Part shown: positions 54,472 through 64,000 of the stretch, piece after piece
Layout: every line of letters starts with the position of its first letter
Position numbering within the stretch: the first letter of the stretch is position 1
From: Sinorhizobium fredii USDA 257
Lineage (GTDB): Bacteria; Pseudomonadota; Alphaproteobacteria; Rhizobiales; Rhizobiaceae
NCBI RefSeq assembly: GCF_000265205.3
Contig: NC_018000.1
Span: 124,001 to 188,000, forward strand
DNA: 64,000 bases
Direction: 5' to 3'
Made by a program: the position numbers and the translations under genes
The notes under the pieces: model-generated
Seen by the model: the letters and a program-made list of their open reading frames with translations, nothing else
The model's database searches: none
What the model was told of the DNA's origin: nothing

Positions 54472-57400
54472 CTATTCCGCTGCTGCGCGTCCCGCTGCGG
54501 CAAGCTGTGTCAGCCAGGCGCGCAAGGCGGCCGGGCGCACCGGCTTGTGCTGCAGTGAAACGCCGTCGCGCTCGGCGGCGCCGCGAACCTCCGGTGTGCG
54601 ATCGGCGGTCACCATCAGCGCCGGGATGCTCTCCTTCCAAAGCGCGCGGATCGAGGCGATCGCCTCGATGCCGGTGCCGTCGTCGAGGTGGTAGTCGGCG
54701 ACGATCGCCTCGGGCCGTACCGGCAGATCGTTCGGGCCCATCCTCGCGCAGGCGGCAACCGATTCCACCGTCGTGACGGCGCAGCCCCAACCGCCCAGCA
54801 GCAGCGCCATGCCCTCGAGGATCTTGGGTTCGTTGTCGATACAGACGATATTGAGGCCGGTCAGTGCATCGCTCGCCTTCGCTGCGACGACCGGCTGCGG
54901 CCTTGCCCGCTCGCCGGCGCTTGCATCGCGCGGTACGGTAACCTTGAAACCGGTACCCTTTCCCGGCTTCGACCGTAGCCCGACCGGATGGTTGAGCACG
55001 CGCGAGATGCGGTCGACGATCGAAAGTCCGAGGCCGAGCCCCGAGGCCGTGCGCGCCCCTTCGTCGAGGCGCGCGAATTCCTTGAACACCGTCCGGAACT
55101 TCGACGCCGGAATTCCGATGCCGGAGTCGAGCACTTCGATCGTCACCTGCTGTCCGCGCCGGCGCACGCCGACGAGAACCTTGCCCTTTAGCGTGTATTT
55201 GATCGCGTTCGAGACGAGATTCTGGACAAGGCGCCGCAAGAGGTTCGGGTCGCTGCGCACCACGAGCGAGGTCGGCATGACGACGAACTCGATTTCCTTC
55301 GCCCGCGCCATCGGTGCGAAATCCGTCTCGATGCGCCTCAACAGGTCATCGAGCGGCACGGCCTGCAGCCGCGGTTTCATCGCGCCCGTGTCGAGCCGCG
55401 AGATGTCGAGCACCGCTCCGAGAATGGCCTCCACCGATTCGAGCGAGGAGTCGATGTTCTGGACCAGCGCCTTGTTGTCGGAATCGCCGAGCCGCTCGAC
55501 GAGCGAAGAGGAATAGAGCCGCGCCGCGTTCAACGGCTGCAGGATGTCGTGCCCCGCGGCCGCGAAGAATCGGGTCTTGCCGATATTGGCATCCTCGGCG
55601 GCGGCGCGCGCCTCGCCGAGTTCCCGGTTGACGCGCGTCAACTCGCTCGTCCGCTCGGTGACGCGCAGTTCCAGCGTTTCGTTCGCCTGCTTGAGCGCCA
55701 TGTCGGCGGCAACGCGCGGGGTGATGTCGGTATAGGTGGTGACGATGCCCTTGTCGGGCATGGCGTTGGTGCGGACCTCGATGATGCGGGCGCCGGTGCC
55801 GAGCTCCAGCAGGAACGGCTTGTCGAGCGTCAGGAAGTTGGTGACCAGCGTCCTTTCCTCGTCCTTGCGGATGTCGCCGCGGCGCGCGAGGATTGCCACC
55901 ATATCCGCCAGCGGGAAGCCGACCTGGCCGGCCACCTCCGGCAGGTCGAGCAGTTCCCGGAAGCGTCGGTTCCAGATGATCAGATTGTTCGCATTGTCGA
56001 AGACGGCGATGCCCTGGTCCATCTGCGAGAGCGCCGTCTGCAGCATGTCCTGGTTATATTGCAGCGCCTCGCTCGCCTGGTCGAGCAGCCAGGCGGTATC
56101 CGACGAGGTGTCGTCCATGCGCTGCAGCACCAGCGAAAACACCAGCCGTGCGGACGAGGAGCCGATGGCGCTGCCGAGCAGTTGCTCGGAAAAATGGACG
56201 AGGGCCATGTCGGCCGACGCGTTTTCATCGAGCCAGCGGCCGGACTGCTGCTCGTAGGTGTGAAACGAGCGCTGCATGCGTTCCTCGCCCATATAGCGGG
56301 CGATCGTTGTCTTGAGGTCGCGCACCGTCACCTTCGTCTTGCGTCCGCGGAAGGTCCGGTCGGTACGCGAGCGGCGCGTAATGAATACGCCGGCCTGGAA
56401 GCGCTCGAGCGGTTTGGGCGTGCGGGTCAGCGAGCCGAGCACATAGGCCGACACATTGACGAGCAGGCTGAGGGCGGATGCGTTGACGAGCGGGTCGGAC
56501 TGCGGTCCCGAAAAGAGATCCGTGAACGGCAGGAGGAAGCTCAAGATCGTTGTGGCCACGTGCGAATTGTCAGGTCCGCCGAGGCTCGGCAGGAACAGGA
56601 GATAGGCCCAGACGAGGAAGCCGCTGACCATTCCCGCAATCGCGCCCCGGGCGTTCGCCTGCCGCCAGACGAGACCGCCGAGCAGCGCCGGCGCCATCTG
56701 CGAGATGGCGACGAAGGAGAGCAGCCCGAGCGAGGCGAGGCCGGCGCTCATGTCGGCCGAGCGATAGTAGCCGTAGCCGAGCAGCAGGACGACGAAGATC
56801 GCGGTGCGGCGGATGTTGAGCAGCGTGCCGGCCACGCTCTCCTGCAGGGTGCCGCGCGTGCCGAGCCTCTGGCGCAGGAAGACCGGCATGACGATGTCGT
56901 TGGAGATCATGATCGACAGTGCCACCGAGGCGACGATGACCATGGCTGTGGCGGCGGAAAAGCCGCCGATGAAGGTGAGGAGCGTGATGAACGGCACGTC
57001 GCCGGCGAGCGGCAGGGCCAGCAAATAGAGGTCGGCGTCGCCGGAGCCGGAGAAGGTCAGGATGCCGGCGATGGCGATCGGCAGGACGAAGAGGTTGATG
57101 GCGATCAGGTAAAGCGGAAACAGAATCCCGGCCGTGCGCAGTTCGTTCTCGGTACGATTTTCGACGACGGTGACGTGGAACTGCCGCGGCAACATGATGA
57201 TCCCGAAGGCGGAGAGCACGATCAGCAGGATCCAGCGCGCGATCGGTGTCTGGTATTCGAGGGCGGAAAGGACCGCGGGACTCTGTTGGGCTGCGGCCAA
57301 CAGATTTGCCGGCCCGTCGAACAGGACGAAGACGATGTAGATGCCCGCCGTCAGCATGGCGACGAGCTTGACCACCGATTCCATCGCGATCGCCAGAATT

Positions 57401-57978
57401 AGCCCGTCCTGATGCTCGGTCGCATCCGTGTGGCGCGTGCCGAAGACGATCGCGAAGCAGGCGAGGAAGAGCGTGACGAGCAGCGGTAGGTCGATGAAAT
57501 TCTCCCCCGCGCCGATGCCGTAGTCGCTGGTGTCGATCATCGCGGCAACGGAGCTCGAAACCGCCTTGAGCTGAAGGGCGATGTAGGGAATGGCACCGAC
57601 CAGAGAGATCAGCGCGACGATCGCCGCCACCGCCGGGTTCTTGCCGTAGCGCGCCGCCACGAAATCGGCGACGGAGGTCAGCTTCTCGGTCTTGGCGAGC
57701 CGCACGATCCTGCGGATCAGCGGCATGCCGAGCGTGAACATCAGGATCGGCCCGATATAGATGCCGGTGAACTCAAGCCCCTGCTCGGCGGCGAGCCCAA
57801 CGCCGCCGAAATAGGTCCAGGAGGTACAGTAGATCGCCAGGCTGAGCGCATAGACCAGCGGCCTGCCCTTGCTGGCAATCTTGCTTCTGCTGGCCCGACG
57901 GTCGCCGTAGCTTGCGACTGCGAAGAGCAGCAGCAGATAGGCGAAGGCCGAGGCAAAAATGACCGAACCCGAAAGCAT
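54472..57978 (-). CDS. Hybrid histidine kinase with sodium/solute-symporter sensor (CrbS-like)
   Basis: Protein of 1168 residues that fuses a membrane solute:sodium symporter domain (about 1-520, 12-13 segments, for example YCTSWTYFGGVGLAAEQGLE) to a PAS domain (about 640-760), HisKA with His in AAGHDILQPLNAARLY (about 815), HATPase (IEVLDSGIGIP, GLGLGLSIVD) and a C-terminal receiver with phospho-acceptor Asp in EAIVADYHLDDGTG. This is the NahK/ErcS and CrbS architecture, in which the symporter part senses or transports a small carboxylate. The adjacent convergent LuxR-type regulator is the probable partner. Confidence 0.9.
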   Translation of the reverse strand: MLSGSVIFASAFAYLLLLFAVASYGDRRASRSKIASKGRPLVYALSLAIYCTSWTYFGGVGLAAEQGLEFTGIYIGPILMFTLGMPLIRRIVRLAKTEKLTSVADFVAARYGKNPAVAAIVALISLVGAIPYIALQLKAVSSSVAAMIDTSDYGIGAGENFIDLPLLVTLFLACFAIVFGTRHTDATEHQDGLILAIAMESVVKLVAMLTAGIYIVFVLFDGPANLLAAAQQSPAVLSALEYQTPIARWILLIVLSAFGIIMLPRQFHVTVVENRTENELRTAGILFPLYLIAINLFVLPIAIAGILTFSGSGDADLYLLALPLAGDVPFITLLTFIGGFSAATAMVIVASVALSIMISNDIVMPVFLRQRLGTRGTLQESVAGTLLNIRRTAIFVVLLLGYGYYRSADMSAGLASLGLLSFVAISQMAPALLGGLVWRQANARGAIAGMVSGFLVWAYLLFLPSLGGPDNSHVATTILSFLLPFTDLFSGPQSDPLVNASALSLLVNVSAYVLGSLTRTPKPLERFQAGVFITRRSRTDRTFRGRKTKVTVRDLKTTIARYMGEERMQRSFHTYEQQSGRWLDENASADMALVHFSEQLLGSAIGSSSARLVFSLVLQRMDDTSSDTAWLLDQASEALQYNQDMLQTALSQMDQGIAVFDNANNLIIWNRRFRELLDLPEVAGQVGFPLADMVAILARRGDIRKDEERTLVTNFLTLDKPFLLELGTGARIIEVRTNAMPDKGIVTTYTDITPRVAADMALKQANETLELRVTERTSELTRVNRELGEARAAAEDANIGKTRFFAAAGHDILQPLNAARLYSSSLVERLGDSDNKALVQNIDSSLESVEAILGAVLDISRLDTGAMKPRLQAVPLDDLLRRIETDFAPMARAKEIEFVVMPTSLVVRSDPNLLRRLVQNLVSNAIKYTLKGKVLVGVRRRGQQVTIEVLDSGIGIPASKFRTVFKEFARLDEGARTASGLGLGLSIVDRISRVLNHPVGLRSKPGKGTGFKVTVPRDASAGERARPQPVVAAKASDALTGLNIVCIDNEPKILEGMALLLGGWGCAVTTVESVAACARMGPNDLPVRPEAIVADYHLDDGTGIEAIASIRALWKESIPALMVTADRTPEVRGAAERDGVSLQHKPVRPAALRAWLTQLAAAGRAAAE

Positions 57979-58219
57979 GCCTCACTCCTCGACGGGCAGC
58001 ATAGGGCAAGTCCATCCCGTTGAGAATGCGCTGTTTTATGCGTCTTAAGTCCAAGACGGGACAGGGCCGCGCCCTTGCCAGCGCGAACCGTCCCGCCGTG
58101 CTTTGATCGCGAAGGGCGGTTCCATCGCCCCCGACTTTGGTCTAGTTTCCTACCAGCGGTTGCTGCGCGGGACAGGCGTGGCCGATCGTTCCACGACGGG
58201 GATCTTGACGGAGAGACGC

Positions 58220-58648
58220 ATGCTGAACGAATTCAAAGAGTTTATCGCCCGCGGCAATGTGATGGACCTGGCCGTCGGCGTGATCATCGGTGCCGCCTTC
58301 ACCAAGATCGTCACCTCGGTCGTCGACGACCTGGTCATGCCGATCGTCGGCGCCATTACCGGCGGCGGCTTCGACTTCTCCAACTATTTTCTGCCGCTGT
58401 CGGCGAACGTGACGGCTCCGACGCTTGCCGCGGCTCGCCAGCAGGGCGCGGTCTTTGCCTATGGCAGCTTCATTACGGTACTGATCAACTTCCTGATCCT
58501 CGCCTGGATAATCTTCCTCTTGATCAAGATCGTAAATCGCCTGCGGAGGTCGATCGAACGGGAGAAGCCACCGGCACCGGACGCGCCGCCGCCGCAGGAC
58601 ATCCTTCTGTTGGCGGAAATTCGCGATCTACTGAAACAGCGCGCGTGA
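58220..58648 (+). CDS. mscL: Large-conductance mechanosensitive channel MscL
   Basis: Homopentameric tension-gated channel of the inner membrane that releases solutes on hypo-osmotic shock. It has 142 residues. The N-terminal amphipathic helix [20 protein letters not shown] is followed by TM1 ([16 protein letters not shown]), a periplasmic loop, TM2 ([18 protein letters not shown]) and the cytoplasmic helix. ATG 58220 has GGAGAG upstream. A minor inverted repeat CGTCTT/AAGACG lies at 58041-58058 in the upstream gap. Confidence 0.96.
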   Translation: MLNEFKEFIARGNVMDLAVGVIIGAAFTKIVTSVVDDLVMPIVGAITGGGFDFSNYFLPLSANVTAPTLAAARQQGAVFAYGSFITVLINFLILAWIIFLLIKIVNRLRRSIEREKPPAPDAPPPQDILLLAEIRDLLKQRA

Positions 58649-58763
58649 AATTCGAGCGGCCGGCCGCGAAAACATCACAGAAATCGATAAATCGGTCAGA
58701 GAAAATCGCGTGATCGGCGCCGCGAAAGCGTCTAGAAGCGGCGGGCAATTGAGGAGCCCGCCG

Positions 58764-59930
58764 ATGACGATCATGACCAGCCTCAGCCCCCGCGCTCTTT
58801 CGGCGCCCGAAAGCGGCATCGTCGAAGTGGTGAACTATGCGCGGGGTCGCGACGGCCTCATTCCGCTCTGGGTGGGCGAAGGCGATCTTCCGACGCCGGA
58901 ATTCATCAGCCGGGCAGCGGCCGAAGCGCTGGTGGCCGGCGAGACATTTTATACCTGGCAGCGTGGCATTCCGCCGCTGCGCGAAGCCTTGGTGCGCTAC
59001 TATCAGCGCCGCTTCCAGAAGACGCTTGCGCCGGAGAATTTCTACGTAACCGGATCAGGCATGCAGGCGATCAAACTTGCGATCGAGGCAATCGCCTCGC
59101 CTGGCGACGAGATGGTGCTCTTGACTCCCGCCTGGCCGAATTTCGCGGCCGCCGCGGACCTTTCCGGCGTCCGCCCGGCTGCCGTGCCGCTCCGATTCGA
59201 GAACGGCAAATGGCAGCTCGATCTCGATCGGCTCGAGGCGGCGATAGGGGAGAAAACACGGGCGCTGTTCATCAATACGCCGTCCAATCCGACCGGATGG
59301 ACGGCGACGCAGGACGATCTCAAGGCCATCCTGTCGCTGGCGCGCAAGCATGGTCTCTGGATCATCGCCGACGAGATTTACGCGCTCTACTATTATCTCG
59401 GCGGACGGGCGCCGTCGTTCCTCGATATCATGGAGGAGGATGATCGGATCCTCTTCGTCAATTCCTTCTCCAAGAACTGGGCGATGACCGGCTGGCGCGT
59501 CGGCTGGATCGTGGCGCCCCCGGCAATGGGCCAGGTGCTCGAGAATCTGATCCAGTATTCGACTTCCGGGGTTGCGCAATTCATGCAGCGCGGCGCTGTC
59601 GTCGCCTTGGACGAAGGGGACGGCTTCGTCGACGACAACGTCGCCAAGGCCAGGCGCAATCGCGACCTGCTCTGCGACGCGCTGATCGCCACCAATCGCG
59701 TCGAGACCCTGAAGCCGGACGGGGCGCTTTACGCCTTCCTGAAGATCGATGGCGTGACGGACTCGCGCCGGGCGGCGATCGACATCGTCGACAAGACCGG
59801 CGTCGGGCTTGCTCCCGGAACGGCTTTCGGCGAAGGCGGATCGCTCTTCATGCGGGCCTGCTTCCTGCGCGATCCGGTCCAGATTGCCGAAGCCGCGGAC
59901 CGGCTGCGCACTTATATCGTCAACCGCTGA
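58764..59930 (+). CDS. PLP-dependent aminotransferase, class I/II
   Basis: Fold-type-I aminotransferase of 388 residues. The Schiff-base Lys is in FVNSFSKNWAMTGWRVGW, with NTPSNPTGW and ADEIYALYYYL (pyridine-N Asp) upstream and the C-terminal Arg segment MRACFLRDP. The subgroup resembles aspartate/aromatic-type enzymes; the amino donor is not identifiable. Start ATG 58764 has GAGG at 9 bases; ATG 58773 is an alternative. Confidence 0.87.
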   Translation: MTIMTSLSPRALSAPESGIVEVVNYARGRDGLIPLWVGEGDLPTPEFISRAAAEALVAGETFYTWQRGIPPLREALVRYYQRRFQKTLAPENFYVTGSGMQAIKLAIEAIASPGDEMVLLTPAWPNFAAAADLSGVRPAAVPLRFENGKWQLDLDRLEAAIGEKTRALFINTPSNPTGWTATQDDLKAILSLARKHGLWIIADEIYALYYYLGGRAPSFLDIMEEDDRILFVNSFSKNWAMTGWRVGWIVAPPAMGQVLENLIQYSTSGVAQFMQRGAVVALDEGDGFVDDNVAKARRNRDLLCDALIATNRVETLKPDGALYAFLKIDGVTDSRRAAIDIVDKTGVGLAPGTAFGEGGSLFMRACFLRDPVQIAEAADRLRTYIVNR

Positions 59931-60108
59931 TCCCCGGATCTTGTCCGTCCGGTCCGATCGATAAAATTCTAATGACTGCCGTGGCCGGCGTTTAACCACA
60001 CGAACGAGAATAGCCGGCGAAGAGCGGCGTCGGCGCCGCGATTTACCAATTCCGTAAGCATCGCCCGTCTTTCCTGATCCCGGGTTTTATCGGGGGTGGA
60101 AGACAGTC

Positions 60109-61143
<1,035 letters not shown>

Positions 61144-61166
61144 CGCGGCCCGCAGGGGCGACAGGC

Positions 61167-61472
61167 TTATTGCTCGCCTTCGCCGAGGAGCTCGCGCTCA
61201 TGGGCGATCGCACGGTCGATCAGCTGCGTCCACAGCTCTTCATAGAAGTCCGGATCCAGGCCGAATTCGATCGCGTGTCTGCGCGCGTTCTCCCTGACCT
61301 CTGCGACGCGCGCCGGAATATCGGCCTTCAAGTTCAGCGGACGCTTGATCTCGGCAGCGCGGTCGATATAGCCCCAGCGCTCGGCAAAGAGCGCCATCAG
61401 GGAGCGGTCGAGCCGATCGATTTCGGCGCGCACATCCACCATCGTCTTGCATTCTGCGGGGGTCTTTGGCAT
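61167..61472 (-). CDS. Chorismate mutase, AroQ class
   Basis: All-helical mutase of 101 residues that converts chorismate to prephenate. Active-site pattern residues are seen in VDVRAEIDRLDRSLMALFAERW, EIKRPLNLKAD, and RVAEVRENARR. ATG 61472 gives the minimal AroQ domain; an in-frame upstream extension is not conserved-looking. It lies downstream of the cyd operon on the same strand, with a structured 244-base gap. Confidence 0.92.
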   Translation of the reverse strand: MPKTPAECKTMVDVRAEIDRLDRSLMALFAERWGYIDRAAEIKRPLNLKADIPARVAEVRENARRHAIEFGLDPDFYEELWTQLIDRAIAHERELLGEGEQ

Positions 61473-61565
61473 GGCCGGCTCCTGCCGGGGCGGTTCCCGC
61501 CCCGTTTCATCGCGCCGAACTGCTAGCAAAGGCGATGCCGGCTGAGAAGGGGGAAAACCGCCGCA

Positions 61566-61668
61566 GGGCGGGTGGCTGCGCTGCCCCGCCCGCTGCCTGG
61601 TCACCTCGGCAGGCGATCGCCTGGGGAGTAGGGTGCGGTCCTGTCTCCCTTCGGCGATTGCCTGCCGA
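61566..61668. repeat. Two tandem strong stem-loops between cydX-type and chorismate mutase genes
   Basis: Left structure: GGGCGGG / CCCGCCC with a short loop (61566-61591 region). Right structure: TCGGCAGGCGATCGCC at 61606-61621 pairs with GGCGATTGCCTGCCGA at 61653-61668 (15 of 16), with an inner GGGGAG/CTCCC helix. No gene is seen in the gap 61473-61716. This could be a terminator pair, a dispersed repeat or a structured RNA. Confidence 0.65.
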
Positions 61669-61716
61669 TGTGCAGGAAGACGGTAGTGCAGGAAGCTTGA
61701 GCGGGGCTTTCTCTCC

Positions 61717-61830
61717 CTAACTGCCGAGGACAAGCTTGATTGCGAGGCCGACGACGCTCACGGCCGCGACGCCGGCGAGCCAAAGGCCGACGAACCAGAG
61801 AAGCCTGCGACCGAGCCTGTCAGCGCCCAT
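61717..61830 (-). CDS. DUF2474 small subunit-like protein of the bd-type oxidase
   Basis: Micro-protein of 37 residues with one membrane segment (RLLWFVGLWLAGVAAVSVV). It starts MGADRLGRR and its ATG shares one base with the cydB stop (TGATG). Short single-pass proteins of this kind (DUF2474, functionally comparable to CydX) accompany CIO-type cydAB genes and stabilise the oxidase. It is too short for ordinary gene calling. Confidence 0.85.
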   Translation of the reverse strand: MGADRLGRRLLWFVGLWLAGVAAVSVVGLAIKLVLGS

Positions 61831-62834
61831 CAATGGTAGCCCTCTTCCGGATCGACCTTGCCGCGGAACACCCAATAGGAATAGGCGGTATAGGCGAGGA
61901 TGATCGGGACCAGCACGAGCGCGCCGACGAGGAGGAAAGCGAGGCTCTCGTTCGGCGCTGCGGCATCCCAGATGGTGAGCGACGGCGGCACCATATAGGG
62001 GTAGAAACTGATCCCGATGCCGATATAGCCGAGCACGAAGAGACCGAGGCTGGCGATGAAGGGCTGTACATCATGGCGTTCCTGTATGCCCTTGAGCAGC
62101 AGGTATAAGCAGCCGAGAACAAGCAGCGGCACGATGACGCTGAAGATCGCCGTCGGCCAGCCGAACCAGCGCTGGAGATAGACCGGCTCGAGAAACGGCG
62201 TCCAGAGGCTGACGATGCCCATGGCCGCGACGGTGGCGAAAGCGCATTTGACGGCGATCGAGCGAGCCCGCTCGGCGAGATCGCCACGCGTCTTCATGAT
62301 CAACCATGTCGCGCCGAGCAGGGCATAGCCGACGACGATCGCCACGCCGGTGACGATGGAGAAGGGCGTCAGCCAGTCCCACCAGCCGCCCGCATAGGCC
62401 CGGTCTTCTACCGGAATGCCCTGGACGAGCCCGCCGAGCGCCAGACCCTGGGAGAAGGCCGCGAGTGTCGATCCTCCGGCGAAGGCCCAGTTCCACAGGA
62501 ATTCGGCGCGCCGCGTGCGCCAGCGATATTCGAAAGCGACGCCGCGGAAGATGAGGCCGAGAAGCATGGCGATGATCGGCGCGTAAAGCGCCGGCATGAC
62601 GGTTGCATAGGCGAGCGGGAAGACGGCCATCAGGCCGCCGCCGCCGAGCACCAGCCAGGTTTCGTTGCCGTCCCAGACCGGTGCCACGGAATTCATCATC
62701 ACGTCGCGATCGTGCTTTTCCGGGAAATAAGGAAAGAGAATGCCGACGCCGAGGTCGAAGCCGTCGAGGACGACATAGGCGAGCACCGCGAAGGCGATCA
62801 GGGCGGCCCAGATGAACGGCAGATCAATGGCCAT
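61830..62834 (-). CDS. cydB: Cytochrome bd-type ubiquinol oxidase subunit II
   Basis: Membrane subunit of 334 residues with eight to nine hydrophobic helices. The N-terminal DLPFIWAALIAFAVLAYVVL and GFDLGVGILFP, and GNETWLVLGGGGLMAVFPLAYA, are typical of CydB/CioB. ATG 62834 has GGAGG at 5 bases and overlaps the end of cydA by 11 bases. It associates with CydA and the small DUF2474 protein in the terminal oxidase. Confidence 0.95.
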   Translation of the reverse strand: MAIDLPFIWAALIAFAVLAYVVLDGFDLGVGILFPYFPEKHDRDVMMNSVAPVWDGNETWLVLGGGGLMAVFPLAYATVMPALYAPIIAMLLGLIFRGVAFEYRWRTRRAEFLWNWAFAGGSTLAAFSQGLALGGLVQGIPVEDRAYAGGWWDWLTPFSIVTGVAIVVGYALLGATWLIMKTRGDLAERARSIAVKCAFATVAAMGIVSLWTPFLEPVYLQRWFGWPTAIFSVIVPLLVLGCLYLLLKGIQERHDVQPFIASLGLFVLGYIGIGISFYPYMVPPSLTIWDAAAPNESLAFLLVGALVLVPIILAYTAYSYWVFRGKVDPEEGYH

Positions 62835-64000
62835 GATGGCCTCCATGGGATTTCGCCGCCGCCGGGCCAGGGGTGACGCCGGCAGTGCGCAGCGGCCCCT
62901 CGTCGAGCTCCGGCATAGTATCGCGCGGCAGGCGAGCCATCAGCCGCAGTATGTAGAAGGTGCCGGCGCCGAAGACGAGGAAGTAGACGACGATGAAGGC
63001 GACAAGCGATGCACCGACGGCCGGAGCCTCAATCGGCGAGACCGAATCGGCCGTCAGCAGATGGCCATAGATCGTATAGGGCTGCCGCCCGACCTCGGTG
63101 GTGATCCAGCCGGCGAGCACCGCCACGAAGCCGGCCGGGCCCATCAGCACCGTCATGCGATGAAGCCAGGCATTGGTGGCGAGGGTGCCGCGATAGCGAC
63201 ACCAGAGGCTCCAGAGACCGATGCCGAGCATGGCCAAGCCCATGCCGACCATCACGCGGAACGACCAGAAGATGATGCTCACCGGAGGGTGCAGCTCGTC
63301 GGGGATAGAGTCGAGGCCGGCGAGCGGGGCGTCGAGATCGTGTTTCAGGATCAGGCTCCCCAGTTTTGGCACCTCGATCGCGTAGTCGATGCGCTTTTCA
63401 CCCGAGTTGGGGATGCCGAAGAGCACCAGTGGAGCACCGTCGGGATGGCTTTCGTAGTGGCCTTCCATCGCCATGATCTTGGCCGGCTGATGCTCGAGTG
63501 TGTTGAGCCCGTGCAGGTCGCCGGCGAAGATCTGGATCGGCGCGACGATCGCCGCCATCCACATCGCCATCGAGAACATCGTGCGGGCGCGGCGCGGCGC
63601 CGTGTTGCGCAGGAGGTGCCAGGCGCCACAGGCGCCGACGACGAAGGCAGTCGTCAGATAGGCGGCGAGCACCATATGCACGAGCCGGAAGGGGAATGAC
63701 GGATTGAAGACCACCGCCCACCAGTCGGACGGAACGAACTGGCCGGCTTCGTTGACAGAAAAACCGGCCGGCGTTTGCATCCAGGAGTTCACGGCGAGGA
63801 TCCAGGTCGCTGAGATCAGCGTGCCGAAGGCAACCATGGCGGTGGCCAGAAAGTGAAGCCTCGGGCCGACGCGGTTCAGACCGAACAGCATGACGCCGAG
63901 AAAGCCTGCCTCGAGGAAGAAGGCGGTTAGCACCTCGTAGCCCATCAGCGGTCCGATCACCGGCCCGGCCTTGTCAGAGAACACGCTCCAGTTGGTACCG
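62824..64000 (-). CDS. cydA: Cytochrome bd-type ubiquinol oxidase subunit I, 5' end cut by the window edge
   Basis: C-terminal part of the haem-bearing quinol oxidase subunit; the first codons lie beyond base 64000, and the frame reads through GTNWSVFSDKAGP at the edge. The visible part contains FFLEAGFLGVMLFG, ATWILAVNSWMQTPAGF, the Q-loop-side EVGRQPYTIYGHLL and SPIEAPAVGASL. The Q loop looks short, as in cyanide-insensitive (CIO) enzymes, consistent with the DUF2474 partner. The oxidase supports respiration at low oxygen or with inhibited haem-copper oxidases. Confidence 0.94.
   Translation of the reverse strand, partial: GTNWSVFSDKAGPVIGPLMGYEVLTAFFLEAGFLGVMLFGLNRVGPRLHFLATAMVAFGTLISATWILAVNSWMQTPAGFSVNEAGQFVPSDWWAVVFNPSFPFRLVHMVLAAYLTTAFVVGACGAWHLLRNTAPRRARTMFSMAMWMAAIVAPIQIFAGDLHGLNTLEHQPAKIMAMEGHYESHPDGAPLVLFGIPNSGEKRIDYAIEVPKLGSLILKHDLDAPLAGLDSIPDELHPPVSIIFWSFRVMVGMGLAMLGIGLWSLWCRYRGTLATNAWLHRMTVLMGPAGFVAVLAGWITTEVGRQPYTIYGHLLTADSVSPIEAPAVGASLVAFIVVYFLVFGAGTFYILRLMARLPRDTMPELDEGPLRTAGVTPGPAAAKSHGGHHGH

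Noticed and set aside
55549..57402. 617-codon plus-strand open frame over the SSF hybrid kinase
   Set aside because: Antisense shadow rich in Arg, Asp and Glu with no domain; the kinase on the minus strand is well supported.

Overview
This window is a chromosomal segment of a fast-growing rhizobium, most likely a Sinorhizobium (Ensifer) close to S. meliloti, S. medicae or S. fredii. The base composition is high in GC with strong GC3 bias. The gene order phoR-pstSCAB-phoUB, gcrA, argD-argF-hslO, apaG, metZ and the fadEAB block beside a PodJ-type polar protein are what I remember of the S. meliloti chromosome. Sinorhizobium-type dispersed intergenic palindromes are also present. Species assignment is inference from memory; no search was run. 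The sequence is almost entirely core genome. Both ends are cut inside genes: kdpD on the left and cydA on the right.

Layout. 1-4.7 kb: the 3' part of kdpD, then a compact three-gene membrane-lipid cluster (CDP-alcohol phosphotransferase-like, acyltransferase, cytidylyltransferase-like). 4.7-5.8 kb: a 1-kb remnant island between tRNA-Thr(CGT) and a 55-bp duplicate of that tRNA's 3' part. 5.9-17.3 kb: a nitronate monooxygenase, a membrane protein, PPK2 polyphosphate kinase and the phosphate regulon (phoR, PHO box, pstS-pstC-pstA-pstB-phoU-phoB). 17.4-26.8 kb: gcrA, the arginine genes argD and argF, hslO, apaG, a second CDP-alcohol phosphotransferase, metZ under a SAM-II riboswitch with a terminator, a dCTP deaminase, tRNA-Gly(CCC) and a periplasmic amino-acid-binding-like protein. 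26.8-32 kb: a sterol-desaturase-like hydroxylase, a small S24-repressor/SNase-like/TerB operon, a divergent HxlR regulator and SRPBCC protein, and a LysE-type exporter. 32-37.7 kb: the beta-oxidation operon fadE-fadA-fadB, preceded by a palindrome identical to one in front of the nitronate monooxygenase. 38-41.6 kb: podJ. 42-54.3 kb: a TauE-type transporter pair, a stand-alone RAM domain protein, the PdeM/Lhr-type DNA repair pair, YitT, a TPR-methyltransferase, small envelope proteins, a MATE exporter, DUF952-pyrD and a LuxR-type response regulator. 54.4-64 kb: an SSF-fused hybrid histidine kinase convergent with that regulator (a CrbS/CrbR-like arrangement), mscL, an aminotransferase, galE, chorismate mutase, and a cydA-cydB-DUF2474 bd-type oxidase operon.

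How the genes work together. The pst/pho block with ppk2 next door is a phosphate and polyphosphate module. gcrA and podJ belong to the alphaproteobacterial cell-cycle and polarity circuit, and both have CtrA-like boxes upstream. The fad operon and the nitronate monooxygenase appear to share a regulator.

I saw no CRISPR array, no intact prophage, no transposase and no large novel defence-type cluster. The least-explained pieces are the tRNA-bounded remnant, the catalytically altered lipid cluster, the S24/SNase-like/TerB operon and a strongly structured intergenic region at about 61.57-61.67 kb.
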